Of a DNA stretch of 64,000 bases, positions 1 to 8,279 are shown piece by piece. The translations under genes were made by a program, and so were the position numbers. Location: NCBI RefSeq assembly GCF_014645655.1, contig NZ_BMMD01000019.1, positions 1 to 64,000 of the forward strand, given 5' to 3'. This stretch comes from Agromyces bauzanensis. Lineage in GTDB: Bacteria; Actinomycetota; Actinomycetes; Actinomycetales; Microbacteriaceae. The notes below the pieces were generated by a model. That model worked only from the letters and a program-made list of their open reading frames with translations. It was not told the DNA's origin and made no database searches. Numbering within the stretch: the stretch's first letter is position 1; each line of letters begins with the position of its first letter.

Positions 1-59
1 AGGTCCTGGACCTCCTACACATCCCCACCAACGTCTACAACTCGACCGAAGCCCAGTGA
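1..59 (+). CDS. 3' end of an unidentified gene (partial)
   Basis: An open frame runs in from the window edge and stops with TGA at 57-59, encoding about 18 residues ending YNSTEAQ. The tail reads like protein (VLDLLHIPTNVYN) but is too short to assign. It overlaps the end of the opposite-strand HTH frame, so at least one of the two is probably not a functional gene. Confidence 0.2.
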   Translation, partial: VLDLLHIPTNVYNSTEAQ

Positions 60-341
60 AGCGGGGGCCCAAAACGCGATCGAGAAGTGCGGAACGTCAG
101 GACGAACCGGCGAATCGAGCGAATACCAGTGCGAACGGATGCCGCGCGCACCTGGATACTCCTCGACGAACTTCGCCCAGAGTTGCTCCGCGGCTGGCAG
201 GGAGCCACGCCTCGCTGCAAGCGCGACCTCGCCGATCTCGCGGAGCCCCTTCGACACGGCCGCCTGCGTGATGCCCGACTCGCTCGCGAGTTGCCGTTGC
301 GTGCGCCGCGCTGGCGTGCGAAGGAGCGAGCGGACCGACAT
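15..341 (-). CDS. Truncated winged-helix/HTH regulator
   Basis: Encodes 108 residues. Residues 1-40 form a recognisable HTH (TQRQLASESGITQAAVSKGL), as in MarR/AbiEi-like N-terminal DNA-binding domains. A linker with GARGIRSHWYSLD follows. After about residue 80 the sequence loses family character and stops, so the expected C-terminal effector domain appears to be missing. It lies head to head with the toxin-antitoxin pair starting at 493. The likely state is a gene fragment whose DNA-binding domain could still be made. The HTH reading is confident; the function is not known. Confidence 0.45.
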   Translation of the reverse strand: MSVRSLLRTPARRTQRQLASESGITQAAVSKGLREIGEVALAARRGSLPAAEQLWAKFVEEYPGARGIRSHWYSLDSPVRPDVPHFSIAFWAPASLGFGRVVDVGGDV

Positions 342-435
342 CCTCGTCGCCGCGATCGACGGGCAACGGGTGAATCACGGGCGAATCACGCAGCGGCGGC
401 CCACAAATTGCACGGACCCGATCACGACGAATGTC

Positions 436-462
436 GATCCAAGGTGGATACGGGGGTACAAT
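436..462 (+). promoter_or_regulatory. Candidate promoter of the HTH/nucleotidyltransferase pair
   Basis: GATCCAAGGT at 436-445 is followed by a TACAAT -10-like hexamer at 457-462, about 30 bp before the ATG at 493. The same two blocks, one base further apart, precede the Phd/PIN operon at 28,134-28,161, which supports a real promoter or operator element. Confidence 0.45.
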
Positions 463-492
463 ATTCAACAGATCGAATCTTTGGAGCTTTTC

Positions 493-1068
493 ATGACCGC
501 TGGCACTCTCGTACGATCGGCTCGCAAGAGTCGAAGGCTCACGCAGGCGAGCCTCGGACGTCGCGCACGCCTGACGCAGTCGCACCTCTCGCTCATCGAG
601 GGAGACCGGCAGAACCCGTCATTCGACACCGTCGAGCGCGCCCTGCGGGGCGCCGGCCACCGTCTGGTGGCCATCCCTACGCTTCGAGACGACGCCGCCA
701 TCATCGCCTCCGAGATACGAGCCGACCTGGCGTTCGGGCGACCCGAGCGAGCACTTCGACGATTCATCCAGTTCAACGACAACCTGACGGCCGAGCACGG
801 TGCCGTGCGGTTCGCGCTGGCGATCACCGAACCCGAATCGACGGGCTCCAAGCAGTGGGACGCCGCGATCGCCGCGCTCGTTGCGCATCACCTGGAGGCG
901 GAGCAGCTGCCGGTTCCAGAGTGGGCGAACCGACCGTCACGCGTTCTCAAGCGTGCCTGGGTGTTCGGAGTCGGCCCCTACACATTGGGGCCCGAGCTCG
1001 ATCGCGTCCCCGCGGCGTTCCGTGAACGGCGCGTTCTCATCGACGCCGACACCCTCCGCAGCGTATGA
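493..1068 (+). CDS. XRE-family HTH antitoxin-like protein
   Basis: 191 residues. An XRE/Cro HTH fills residues 1-60 (LVRSARKSRRLTQASLGRRA, then SLIEGDRQNPS). The rest is an alpha-helical domain ending PELDRVPAAFRERRVLIDADT. The ATG at 493 was chosen because GGAG lies six bases upstream and the HTH begins immediately; the frame is open further upstream but reads as non-coding. Its stop overlaps the next start (ATGA at 1065-1068), the usual antitoxin-toxin coupling. It probably neutralises the downstream nucleotidyltransferase-fold protein and represses its own promoter. A broken paralogue lies at 26,923-27,140. The antitoxin role is inferred from context. Confidence 0.7.
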   Translation: MTAGTLVRSARKSRRLTQASLGRRARLTQSHLSLIEGDRQNPSFDTVERALRGAGHRLVAIPTLRDDAAIIASEIRADLAFGRPERALRRFIQFNDNLTAEHGAVRFALAITEPESTGSKQWDAAIAALVAHHLEAEQLPVPEWANRPSRVLKRAWVFGVGPYTLGPELDRVPAAFRERRVLIDADTLRSV

Positions 1069-1649
1069 CCCGCTTCGATCGCGATCTGCTCGAGGTTGGC
1101 CTGCGTCAACTCGTCGCTCGGCTCCGGGAATCCGGCGTTCGCAGCGGCATCCGAATCGTCGGCGGTGCCGCGCTCGCCCTTCGCTACTTCGATCGCGAAT
1201 CGACCGTGGATATCGACGCTCATTTCATCGGCTCTCCCGAAGTCGTCGAGAACGCGGCCATCGCGGTCGCACGCACCAACGGTTGGCCCGACGATTGGCT
1301 CAACAGCAAGGCCGCAGGCTTCATCCCCGAGTACGGTTCGAAACCAGTTGAATGGGCGACTCTTCATGACGACGGCGCGGTCATCATCGAGGTCGCCCGA
1401 CCCGAAGCGCTCCTGGCGATGAAGCTCAAGGCCAATCGTCCCGGCCGTGACGACACGGATGCCGCCAAGCTGATGGCGATCTGCGGCATCGCCACGCTCG
1501 ACCAGGCCGAACAGCTGTACGAGGAGCACTATTCGGGCGAGGTGCTTCCCGATCGCGCCATCCGGATGGTCGAAATGATCCTTCGAGTCGGGGTGCCCGC
1601 CGTTCCTCTCCCGCAGCCGGACATCGACCTCGAGCCGCGATCGGACTGA
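1065..1649 (+). CDS. Nucleotidyltransferase-fold protein, putative toxin (AbiEii/DUF6036-like)
   Basis: 194 residues. RIVGGAALALRYFDRESTVDID (about residues 30-50) is the glycine motif plus DxD of minimal nucleotidyltransferases, as in AbiEii/MenT and DUF6036 proteins. The helix LLAMKLKANRPGRDDTDAAKL (about 127-147) matches the conserved KLxAxRxRDxxD segment of that family. Family members act on tRNA or other acceptors using NTPs and are held in check by a coupled HTH antitoxin, as found here. No transmembrane segment or signal peptide is visible. The toxin role is inferred from fold and operon position; the substrate is unknown. Confidence 0.72.
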   Translation: MTRFDRDLLEVGLRQLVARLRESGVRSGIRIVGGAALALRYFDRESTVDIDAHFIGSPEVVENAAIAVARTNGWPDDWLNSKAAGFIPEYGSKPVEWATLHDDGAVIIEVARPEALLAMKLKANRPGRDDTDAAKLMAICGIATLDQAEQLYEEHYSGEVLPDRAIRMVEMILRVGVPAVPLPQPDIDLEPRSD

Positions 1650-1664
1650 ATCGGTCGGGGGAAT

Positions 1665-3419
1665 GTGCCGCTTCGCGCCCGAATGCGCTGCACCCGCTAC
1701 CGGCGGATCCTGCGGTTCGCCGTGCGACACATCGTGCAGACGTGGTGGTTCGAGCTCGTTCTGCCTCGCTTCGGCTTCGCGAAGTACGTGGCGCGCGGGC
1801 GAGCGGTGCGGCTGACCCGCATCGCCCGACGCTTCCACGTGCTCGCGGTCGACCTCGGCGGCCTCATGATCAAGGTCGGCCAATACCTCTCGTCGCGGCT
1901 CGACGTGCTGCCGCCCGAGATCACGCGCGAGCTCGCCGGGCTCCAAGACGAAGTGCCGCCGGTGCGGTTCGACGCGATCCGGCGCCTCGGCGAGGCCGAG
2001 CTGGGCGTTCCGCTCGAGCGGGCGTACGCGTGGTTCGACCCGACACCGTTGGCCGCGGCATCCCTGGGTCAAGCGCATCGCGCGCGGCTCTCGCCGATCG
2101 ACGCCGCCGACACGGGGCTCGACGAGGCCGTCGTCAAGGTGCAGCGACCGGGCATCGAGAGGATCGTCGACGTCGACCTGTCGGCGCTGCGCCGCGTCGC
2201 CGGATGGCTCAGCCGTGTGCGGTTCGTCTCGAGCCGCGTGGACCTCCCGTCGCTCGTCGAGGAGTTCGCGGTCACGAGCCTCCAGGAGATCGACTACCTG
2301 CAGGAGGCGGCCAACGCCGAGCGGTTCGCCGCGAGCTTCACCGGCGACCCGCGGGTCGCCGCACCCGAAGTCGTGCGGAAGCGCACGACGCGCCGCGTCC
2401 TGACGCTCGCCGACGTGACGGCGATCAAGATCAACGACCGCGAGTCCCTGATGGCGGCGGGCATCGACCCGAAGGCGGTCGCGAAGCAGTTCGCGGCCGT
2501 CATGTTCGACCAGCTCTTCCGCGACGGCTTCTTCCACGCCGACCCGCACCCCGGCAACATCTTCGTCACGCCGGTGGAGCAGGTGACGGATGCCTCGTCG
2601 ACGGCCTCGAGGGTGACGGATGCCGCGTCGCCCGGGTCGTCCCGCGCCGCGTCCCCCGACTGGCGGCTCACCTTCATCGACTTCGGCATGATGGGCGAAG
2701 TGCCCGACGGACTGCGCCGCGGGCTGCAGCAGCTCTTGCTCGCGGTCGCCGCTCGTGACGGCAAGCGCCTGGTCGACAGCATCCGTGGTGTCGGCATCCT
2801 GCTGCCGTCGGCCGACACGGAGGAACTCGAGCGGGCGATGTCCGAGCTGTTCGCGCGCTTCGGGGGCATGGGCCTCGCCGAGGTACGGCAGATCGACCAG
2901 CGCGAGCTGCGCAGCTTCGCGATCGAGTTCGGCGAGGTGATGCGGGCGCTGCCGTTCCAGCTGCCCGAGAACTTCCTGCTCGTCATCCGTTCGATGTCGC
3001 TGACCTCGGGCCTCTGCAGCTCGCTCGACCCCGACTTCAACATGTGGGACGCCGTCGAGCCCTACGCCGCCCAGCTCCTCCGCGACGAGCGCGGCAACTT
3101 CGTGCAGGCGCTCGGGCAGGAGGCGCTGTCCGTCGCCGGCACGGCCGCGCGGCTGCCGCGGCGCCTCGACGCGCTCGCGGACCGCATCGAGGAGGGGCGC
3201 CTCGTGGCGAACTCGCCGCGGCTCGAGCAGCGGGTGGCGAGCCTCGAGCGCATGGCCCGGCGCATCACCTCGGCAGTCCTGTTCGTCGGCCTGTTCATCG
3301 GCGGAATCCTGCTTCGCCCCGACGAGCCGGTGTGGGGCGGCGTGCTGATCGCGGTGTCGGCGATCCCGCTCCTGCACGCCCTGTTCGCCGGGGTGTTCCG
3401 CCGGCGCGGGCGGGGGTGA
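1665..3419 (+). CDS. ABC1/UbiB (AarF/ADCK) family atypical kinase
   Basis: 584 residues from a GTG start 15 bp after the preceding gene. Family hallmarks: KxGQ (KVGQ, 70-73), the Ala-rich loop (AAASLGQ, about 130-136), VVKVQRPG with the catalytic lysine (about 156-163), HADPHPGN (291-298) and DFG (339-341). A Ser/Ala/Asp-rich insert of about 30 residues sits between HADPHPGN and DFG. The last about 50 residues hold two hydrophobic helices, placing it at the membrane. Relatives act as ATPases/kinases supporting quinone or lipid metabolism. The substrate here is not evident. A 36-bp near-identical piece of this gene (2469-2504) recurs at 24,279-24,314. Confidence 0.93.
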   Translation: MPLRARMRCTRYRRILRFAVRHIVQTWWFELVLPRFGFAKYVARGRAVRLTRIARRFHVLAVDLGGLMIKVGQYLSSRLDVLPPEITRELAGLQDEVPPVRFDAIRRLGEAELGVPLERAYAWFDPTPLAAASLGQAHRARLSPIDAADTGLDEAVVKVQRPGIERIVDVDLSALRRVAGWLSRVRFVSSRVDLPSLVEEFAVTSLQEIDYLQEAANAERFAASFTGDPRVAAPEVVRKRTTRRVLTLADVTAIKINDRESLMAAGIDPKAVAKQFAAVMFDQLFRDGFFHADPHPGNIFVTPVEQVTDASSTASRVTDAASPGSSRAASPDWRLTFIDFGMMGEVPDGLRRGLQQLLLAVAARDGKRLVDSIRGVGILLPSADTEELERAMSELFARFGGMGLAEVRQIDQRELRSFAIEFGEVMRALPFQLPENFLLVIRSMSLTSGLCSSLDPDFNMWDAVEPYAAQLLRDERGNFVQALGQEALSVAGTAARLPRRLDALADRIEEGRLVANSPRLEQRVASLERMARRITSAVLFVGLFIGGILLRPDEPVWGGVLIAVSAIPLLHALFAGVFRRRGRG

Positions 3420-3460
3420 TCGGGTGCTCGGTCAATGGCCTGATCGGGCGCCCCTGGCGG

Positions 3461-3790
3461 CGGATGCCTCGACCGCGCGATTTATCCTCCACGGCGGGCC
3501 GTCGGGCGAAGTTCTCCACATGCAAAGTCCTGATCATCAATGGTTTTCGTGCGCGAACGGATGTCAGTGGGTAGGTGCAGGATCGAAGCATGGAACAAAC
3601 CCCGCCGCCGCCCGCGCAGGCCGCACAGGTCGAAGTGGAACAGACGAGCGACCCCGGGCTCATCCTGGTCAACGCCAGACCTTCAGCGGCGAGCGCCTCC
3701 CCTCGCGGCATCCGCACGTCGCAGCTGCCGTGGAGGCTGCGAAGATCGGCATTGAGGCGGCATCCGCGATCACCTCGATGCTCGACCGGG
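3461..3790 (+). pseudogene. Relic of a DUF222-HNH endonuclease gene with its leader
   Basis: This stretch is a deleted copy of the intact gene at 34,455. The leader aligns with 34,329-34,454 (shared CGGATGCCTCGA, TCCTCCAC, AAAGTCCTGATCAT and GGTGCAGGAT). The ATG at 3590 begins MEQTPPPPAQ, and the reading follows the intact protein to about residue 65. It then jumps by an internal deletion of roughly 230 bp to the segment QTFSGE, PSRHPHVAA, IEAASAITSMLDR, now out of frame. The catalytic HNH part is absent, so it cannot be a working endonuclease. Confidence 0.8.
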
Positions 3791-3814
3791 GCGGCGACGC
3801 CACCCGACCCCGAC

Positions 3815-3931
3815 GTGGAAACGCCAGGCAGGTTCGGTGCGATGGCGCGCGCGCTCGCCGATGCGAGGATCAACATCACTCTCGCCTACGTAGCGAGCGG
3901 AGCATACGGGTACTCGGCCGAGCGCCCCTGA
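3815..3931 (+). pseudogene. C-terminal relic of an ACT-domain protein
   Basis: About 38 codons read VETPGRFGAMARALADARINITLAYVASG in several short matches to the ACT-fold pattern (NRPGxxxxVAxxLAxAxINI). This suggests the tail of an amino-acid-binding ACT protein. There is no start or upstream half: the sequence begins at the breakpoint of the HNH relic. Its end overlaps the 3' end of the opposite-strand dehydrogenase gene. Confidence 0.5.
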
Positions 3932-5049
3932 AACTGCAGGATCGCGTCGTTACGGATGCGGCCACCTTCGATCTCGGTCGCTCGGCTGATGGTGTCCGAC
4001 GCGGCCCACGCCTCCGGGCCCTCCATCACGGTGCGGAGGAATGGCATCAGCGCTTCGCTGATCTCCCAAGTCGCAGAGTTCCAGAGGTACGACGGGCTGT
4101 GGTCGACGGCGTAGTAGTTGGTCGAATCACCGACCGTGAACATCGGGTCGGCGAACGACGTAGGCCGTGCCCACTCGAACCCCATGCCGGCGTCGATCGA
4201 GACATCGACGATGAGACTGCCGGGGCGGAAGGCCGCGACATCCTCGGTGCGGAGGTAGGTGAGCGGTGCGTTCGGATCCTGCAGGGTGCAGTTGACCACG
4301 ATGTCGTGCGCAGCGAGGAAGGGGGCGAGCGCGATCGGCCCGTCTTCGGTGTTGACGGTGCTCAGGAACGGGGCGTCGGGGTCGTGTTCGAACTGGATGA
4401 TGTCGATCGAGGGGATCGGCGAGCCCACGGCTGCAGTGTCGCGGTTGGTCAGCACACGCACATCATGGATGCCGTGGGCGTTCAACACAGTGACCGCACC
4501 GCGCGCGGTCGCGCCGAAGCCGATGACCACCGCGTTGAGCCGCCGACCGTAGTCGCCGGTCGAGCCGCAGAGTTGCAGGGCGTGGAGCACTGAGCAGTAC
4601 CCGGCGATCTCGTTGTTCTTGTGGAACACGTGCAGCCCGAACCCCCCGTCGGCCTTCCAGTGGTTCATGGCCTCCCACGCGATGAGCGTCAGGCCCTTGT
4701 CGATGGCGTGCTGCGTCATCTCCCGGTCTTGCACGCAGTGCGGCCAGCCCCACAGCACCTGCCCATCACGGAATTCAGTCAGATCGGACGCGAGCGGCTT
4801 CGGCAGTGTGATGACGTCGGCCTCGGCGATGATGGCCTCGCGCGAGGCGATCGCGCCGACCAGCGGAGCGAGCTGCGCGTCAGAGATGCCGAAGCGCTCG
4901 CCGTAGCCGCGCTCGAGCATCATGTTCGACCGCAGGTCGGCGTCGATCCGCTCGAGGTGGGAGGGATGTATCGGCAGTCGCTTCTCGTCGGTCTTGCGCG
5001 AGGTGACCATCACGCCGAGTCTGAGGAGTGAAGGGGTAGGCGTGTTCAT
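3886..5049 (-). CDS. N5-(carboxyethyl)ornithine synthase-like dehydrogenase
   Basis: 387 residues of the alanine dehydrogenase/PNT fold. The N-terminal substrate half has VMVTSRKTDEKRLPIHP (KxxExRxP signature) and a VLWGWPHCVQD segment. A Rossmann domain begins about residue 165 (VVIGFGATARGAVTVLNAHG), and DHSPSYLWNSATWEISEALMP lies near the end. This pattern is that of proteins annotated as N5-(carboxyethyl)ornithine synthase, which reductively condense pyruvate with the side-chain amine of ornithine or lysine using NADPH. It is longer than the about 313-residue lactococcal enzyme, as usual for actinobacterial members. It stands alone, so the physiological substrate is uncertain. Confidence 0.8.
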   Translation of the reverse strand: MNTPTPSLLRLGVMVTSRKTDEKRLPIHPSHLERIDADLRSNMMLERGYGERFGISDAQLAPLVGAIASREAIIAEADVITLPKPLASDLTEFRDGQVLWGWPHCVQDREMTQHAIDKGLTLIAWEAMNHWKADGGFGLHVFHKNNEIAGYCSVLHALQLCGSTGDYGRRLNAVVIGFGATARGAVTVLNAHGIHDVRVLTNRDTAAVGSPIPSIDIIQFEHDPDAPFLSTVNTEDGPIALAPFLAAHDIVVNCTLQDPNAPLTYLRTEDVAAFRPGSLIVDVSIDAGMGFEWARPTSFADPMFTVGDSTNYYAVDHSPSYLWNSATWEISEALMPFLRTVMEGPEAWAASDTISRATEIEGGRIRNDAILQFQGRSAEYPYAPLAT

Positions 5050-5238
5050 CGTGGCCTCCAGTTGTGCGGCCGGGGTTGGCTCGGAGCTCGCTCACCGGCA
5101 TCCGTCGTGCAGATGCGAACCAACGGGTGAGCCGCCGTCCGTCGAACCGGCGCCCTTCCCTGAGGCTACGGCACCAGCCCCTCCGGCGGGCTCGGAGAGC
5201 ACCTCTGCCGTCGTCGTCGCCGCCCGCCGCCGACGCGC

Positions 5239-6051
5239 CTACGAGCTGACTCCGCGCAGCCGCTCACCCGAACCGGCACTCGTCGCGAGGTCGCGTTCCG
5301 TCAGGTAGCCGGCCCAGGTCCGCGCGCCGCGCAGCGCGCCCTCGCCCGCGAGGTTCTCACCTGCCCGGTACGCGCGACCCACGGCGCCGGGCAGACGGAT
5401 CGGCAGGTGCCCACGCCGCTGTCGAGCGCCCGTCGCGGCCGTGAACGTCGCGACGAGCGCCGGCACGTCGAGCACCTCGGGTCCGGCGATGTCCGCGACG
5501 CGGCCTGCCGGATCGCCGAGCGCGAGCTCCGCGAGCCGCTTCGCCGCCTCGTCGCCGTCGACCGGCTCGAACCGGAGGCCGCCGGGCACCGGGAGCAGCG
5601 GCATCCGCGACATGCTCCGTGCGACCGGCAGCACGAAGTCGTGCAGTTGCGCGGCGCGAAGCACCGTCCACGGCACGCCCGACTCGGCGATGATGCGCTC
5701 CGCCTCCGCCTTCGCCCGGAAGTAGCCGATCGGCATCCGGTCGGCGCCGACCACCGAGATGAGCACGAGGTGCCGAACGCCGGCCTCGCGCGCCGCCGCC
5801 GACAGGTTGCGGGCCGCGATGTCGTCGCCCTTGGCCCCGCCGGCGAGGTGCAGCACGACGTCGACCCCGTCGAGCGCGGCGGCGAGCCCGTGGCCGAGAA
5901 CGGTGTCGCCCTCCACCTGCTCGATGCCGGGCGCTGCAGAACGGGGGTGCCTCGATAGGATCCGGATGTCGCGGCCGGCCTCGCGCAGCAGCGGCACCAC
6001 ACGGCGGCCGATGTTCCCGGTGCCGCCGGTCACGAGCAGAGGTGCGTTCAT
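5239..6051 (-). CDS. NmrA/atypical SDR NAD(P)-binding oxidoreductase
   Basis: 270 residues. TGGTGNIG at 8-15 is the atypical-SDR dinucleotide motif, followed by ILSRHPRS (NADP-type basic patch) and HLVLISVVGADRMPIGYFRAK (active-site region with YFRAK in place of YxxxK). This is typical of NmrA/TMR-like redox sensors or quinone and sugar-nucleotide reductases. It is divergent from the SigJ-like sigma factor with a 12-bp inverted repeat between them; such pairs are commonly co-regulated, so this is a likely sigma target. Soluble, no signal peptide. Confidence 0.85.
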   Translation of the reverse strand: MNAPLLVTGGTGNIGRRVVPLLREAGRDIRILSRHPRSAAPGIEQVEGDTVLGHGLAAALDGVDVVLHLAGGAKGDDIAARNLSAAAREAGVRHLVLISVVGADRMPIGYFRAKAEAERIIAESGVPWTVLRAAQLHDFVLPVARSMSRMPLLPVPGGLRFEPVDGDEAAKRLAELALGDPAGRVADIAGPEVLDVPALVATFTAATGARQRRGHLPIRLPGAVGRAYRAGENLAGEGALRGARTWAGYLTERDLATSAGSGERLRGVSS

Positions 6052-6064
6052 GGTGGAGTTCCTC

Positions 6065-6132
6065 TCATGTCACATCCGAGGCCGTTGCCTCGTCGACGTA
6101 CCGACGATCGAACTCGAGGAGATGTGACATGA
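6065..6132. promoter_or_regulatory. 12-bp perfect inverted repeat in a divergent promoter region
   Basis: TCATGTCACATC (6065-6076) and GATGTGACATGA (6121-6132) are exact reverse complements separated by 44 bp. One arm lies 14 bp upstream of the oxidoreductase start; the other contains the ATG of the sigma gene. The symmetry suggests a shared operator or autoregulated sigma-binding element, although one arm covers a start codon. The element was read directly from the sequence; its role is inference. Confidence 0.5.
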
Positions 6133-7010
6133 CCGATCGAAGAATTCTCGCCCGGCGGTTCGAGACCGAACGACCGCGGCTGCGCGCGATCGCCACGCAG
6201 CTGCTCGGCTCCGGCGCCGATGCCGACGACGCCGTGCAGGAGAGGTGGCTTCGCCTCGAGCGAGCGGATGCCGCGGGCATCGAGAACCTCGAGGCGTGGC
6301 TGACGACCGTGGTCTCGCGCATCAGCCTCGATCAACTGCGCGCACCCCGCCGGAAGCGCGAGCACTCGTGGCAGGTCGAACCGTGGCGCGACGAACCCGT
6401 CGCCGCCGAGGCGGATCCCGCCGACCTCGTCGCCCAGAGCGACCAGGTCAGCGTCGCCCTGCTCGTGCTGCTCGAGACGCTCAGCCCGGCGGAGCGCATC
6501 GCGCTCGTGCTGCACGACGTGTTCGGCCAGTCCTTCGATGAGATCGCCGACGTGCTCGATCGCTCACCCGAGGCGGCGCGGCAGCTCGCCTCGCGGGCGC
6601 GGCGGCGGGTTCGAGGGGCCGAGGAGCCCGCCCGGCCCGATCGCGAACGCGGTCGGCGCATCGTGACGGCGTGGCTCGCGGCCGCCCAGGACGGGAACAT
6701 CGGGGCGCTGCTCGAACTGCTCGACGACGGCGCCGTGCTCCGCGCCGACTACGGCACGTCCACGCAACTGGTCGAGGGGGCGGCATCCATCGCCCAGCAG
6801 GCCGTGCTCTCGGGTCGCCTCGCCGCCCACTCGACGCCGATCCTCATCGACGGCCGGCCGGGCGTCGCCGCCGTCATGCACGGACGCGTCGTGTCGATCA
6901 TGGCGTTCGAGATCGACGGCGACCGCATCACGGGCCTCGACGTGCTCGCCGACCCGAAGCGACTCGACGGGCTCGGAATCGACCGGATCGTGCGTTCCGA
7001 CGATGTGTGA
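6129..7010 (+). CDS. SigJ-like ECF sigma factor with SnoaL-type C-terminal domain
   Basis: 293 residues. Sigma region 2 occupies about residues 1-90 (FETERPRLRAIATQLLGSGA, then DADDAVQERWLRLE). Region 4 is about 105-165 (LETLSPAERIALVLHDVFG and SFDEIADVLDRSPEAARQLASRARRRV). Residues 180-290 form the NTF2/SnoaL-like extension of the SigJ/ECF41 type, which tunes activity instead of a classical anti-sigma factor. The ATG at 6129 was chosen over upstream starts because region 2 begins at once and the ATG sits in the inverted-repeat arm. It likely transcribes the divergent oxidoreductase and its own gene. Confidence 0.9.
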   Translation: MTDRRILARRFETERPRLRAIATQLLGSGADADDAVQERWLRLERADAAGIENLEAWLTTVVSRISLDQLRAPRRKREHSWQVEPWRDEPVAAEADPADLVAQSDQVSVALLVLLETLSPAERIALVLHDVFGQSFDEIADVLDRSPEAARQLASRARRRVRGAEEPARPDRERGRRIVTAWLAAAQDGNIGALLELLDDGAVLRADYGTSTQLVEGAASIAQQAVLSGRLAAHSTPILIDGRPGVAAVMHGRVVSIMAFEIDGDRITGLDVLADPKRLDGLGIDRIVRSDDV

Positions 7011-7103
7011 CGACACCGCACCGACCATCACCGCACCGACCGCGGCGCCGCCGCTCGCATCCGAGGCATCCGAAGCATCCGCCCATCTCGGGACGGCGGC
7101 GCC

Positions 7104-7454
7104 CTACGCCCAGCCGAGCTCGCGCAGCCGGGCATCGTCGAGCCCGAAGTAGTGACCGATCTCGTGCACGAGCGTGATGCGCACCCGGGTGCGCAGCGCG
7201 TCGAGGTCGGCGCTGTGCGCCTGCATGTTGTTCTTGTACAGCGTGATGCGATCGGGAAGCTCGCCGAAGCCGTAGACCCCGCGCGTGGTCAGCGGACGCC
7301 CGCTGTAGAGCCCGAACAGCCGGGGCCGCTCCCCCAACGGCTGATTCTCGATGAGAATCGCGACATTCTCGACCCCGCGCACCATGCCGTCGGGGAGCGC
7401 GTCGAACACCTCGGCGACCATCCGCTCGAAGTCGTCATCGGACATTTCGACCAT
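7104..7454 (-). CDS. Small zincin-fold metallopeptidase family protein
   Basis: 116 residues. HEIGHYFGLDD near the C-terminus is the HExxHxxGxxD zinc motif of the short zincin-like family (PF06262 type). It starts MVEMSDDDFERMV, the usual N-terminus for these single-domain proteins, and contains ITLYKNN. It has no signal peptide, so it should be cytoplasmic. Substrates of this widespread actinobacterial family are unknown. It is convergent with the SigJ gene and stands alone. Confidence 0.88.
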   Translation of the reverse strand: MVEMSDDDFERMVAEVFDALPDGMVRGVENVAILIENQPLGERPRLFGLYSGRPLTTRGVYGFGELPDRITLYKNNMQAHSADLDALRTRVRITLVHEIGHYFGLDDARLRELGWA

Positions 7455-7629
7455 GCGCCAATTGTGCCCGCTCGCCGACCGGGCACGGCCCCCGCGGCTG
7501 AGTGCGTGGAGACGACCGCGACGTCCCGCGCGCGAACATTTCCGCGCGTGGTGTCGGATCGGAGCGACGCTGTTCGTAGCAAGGGTGAGCGGTCGTCCGC
7601 GAGGGGCGCCCCCAGAAAGGACCACGATC

Positions 7630-8229
7630 ATGAAGCTGATCACCAACACGCAGATCACCGTCGACGGTGTGATGCAGGCGAACGGTGGGAACAACCCGGT
7701 GCTCGACCCCGGATTCGACCGAGGCGGGTGGGCGCTGCCGCTGGGCGACGAGGAGTCGAAGGCCTACATCGGCGACTTCTACCGGCGCGCCGACGCGTTC
7801 CTGTTCGGCCGGCGCACCTACGAGCTGTTCGCCGGCTACTGGGGCGTGCGCGACGACTTCGACAACCCGTTCGTCAGATCGCTGAACTCGCGCCCGAAGT
7901 TCGTCGCCTCGAACACGATCACCGACCCGGAGTGGGCCGGCACGACCGTGCTCTCCGGAGACCTCGAGGCGGCCATCCGCGAGCTGAAGGCGAAGCCGGG
8001 CGGCGAGCTGCAGGTGCACGGCAGCGGCCAGCTGATCCGCTGGCTGCTCGAACACGAACTCGTCGACGAGATGACTCTGATCGTCTGCCCCGTGATCGTC
8101 GGCGCGGGCACGCGGCTGTTCCCCGACGAGGGAAGGGATTTCGCTCTCGAGCTGCTGGAATCGCGCAGGTTCCCGACGGGCATCATGGTGCAGACCTACC
8201 GGCTTGGCGGGCGCCCGCAGTATGCGTAG
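7630..8229 (+). CDS. Dihydrofolate reductase-fold (RibD C-terminal-like) protein
   Basis: 199 residues from an ATG after a purine-rich AGAAAGGACC stretch. DAFLFGRRTYELFAGYW and GELQVHGSGQLIRWLLEHELVDEMTL-type segments and a final PVIVGAGTRLFPD match the RibD C-terminal/YyaP DHFR-like family, which binds NADPH through a Rossmann-like core. Individual members rarely have a known substrate. It lies directly upstream of the DGPF/ECF42 pair; such genes are often associated with stress-type ECF systems, so co-regulation is plausible. A second family member, not closely similar, lies at 9855-10,394. Confidence 0.85.
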   Translation: MKLITNTQITVDGVMQANGGNNPVLDPGFDRGGWALPLGDEESKAYIGDFYRRADAFLFGRRTYELFAGYWGVRDDFDNPFVRSLNSRPKFVASNTITDPEWAGTTVLSGDLEAAIRELKAKPGGELQVHGSGQLIRWLLEHELVDEMTLIVCPVIVGAGTRLFPDEGRDFALELLESRRFPTGIMVQTYRLGGRPQYA

Positions 8230-8279
8230 CAGGCAGCACACGAGCAAGATGTCCGTGAACCACATCGTGGAGGTGTGAG

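Noticed and set aside
978-3377. A 799-codon minus-strand open frame opposite the UbiB gene
   Set aside because: It is Arg/His/Glu-rich with no domain, exactly the antisense of the UbiB gene in a GC-rich genome.
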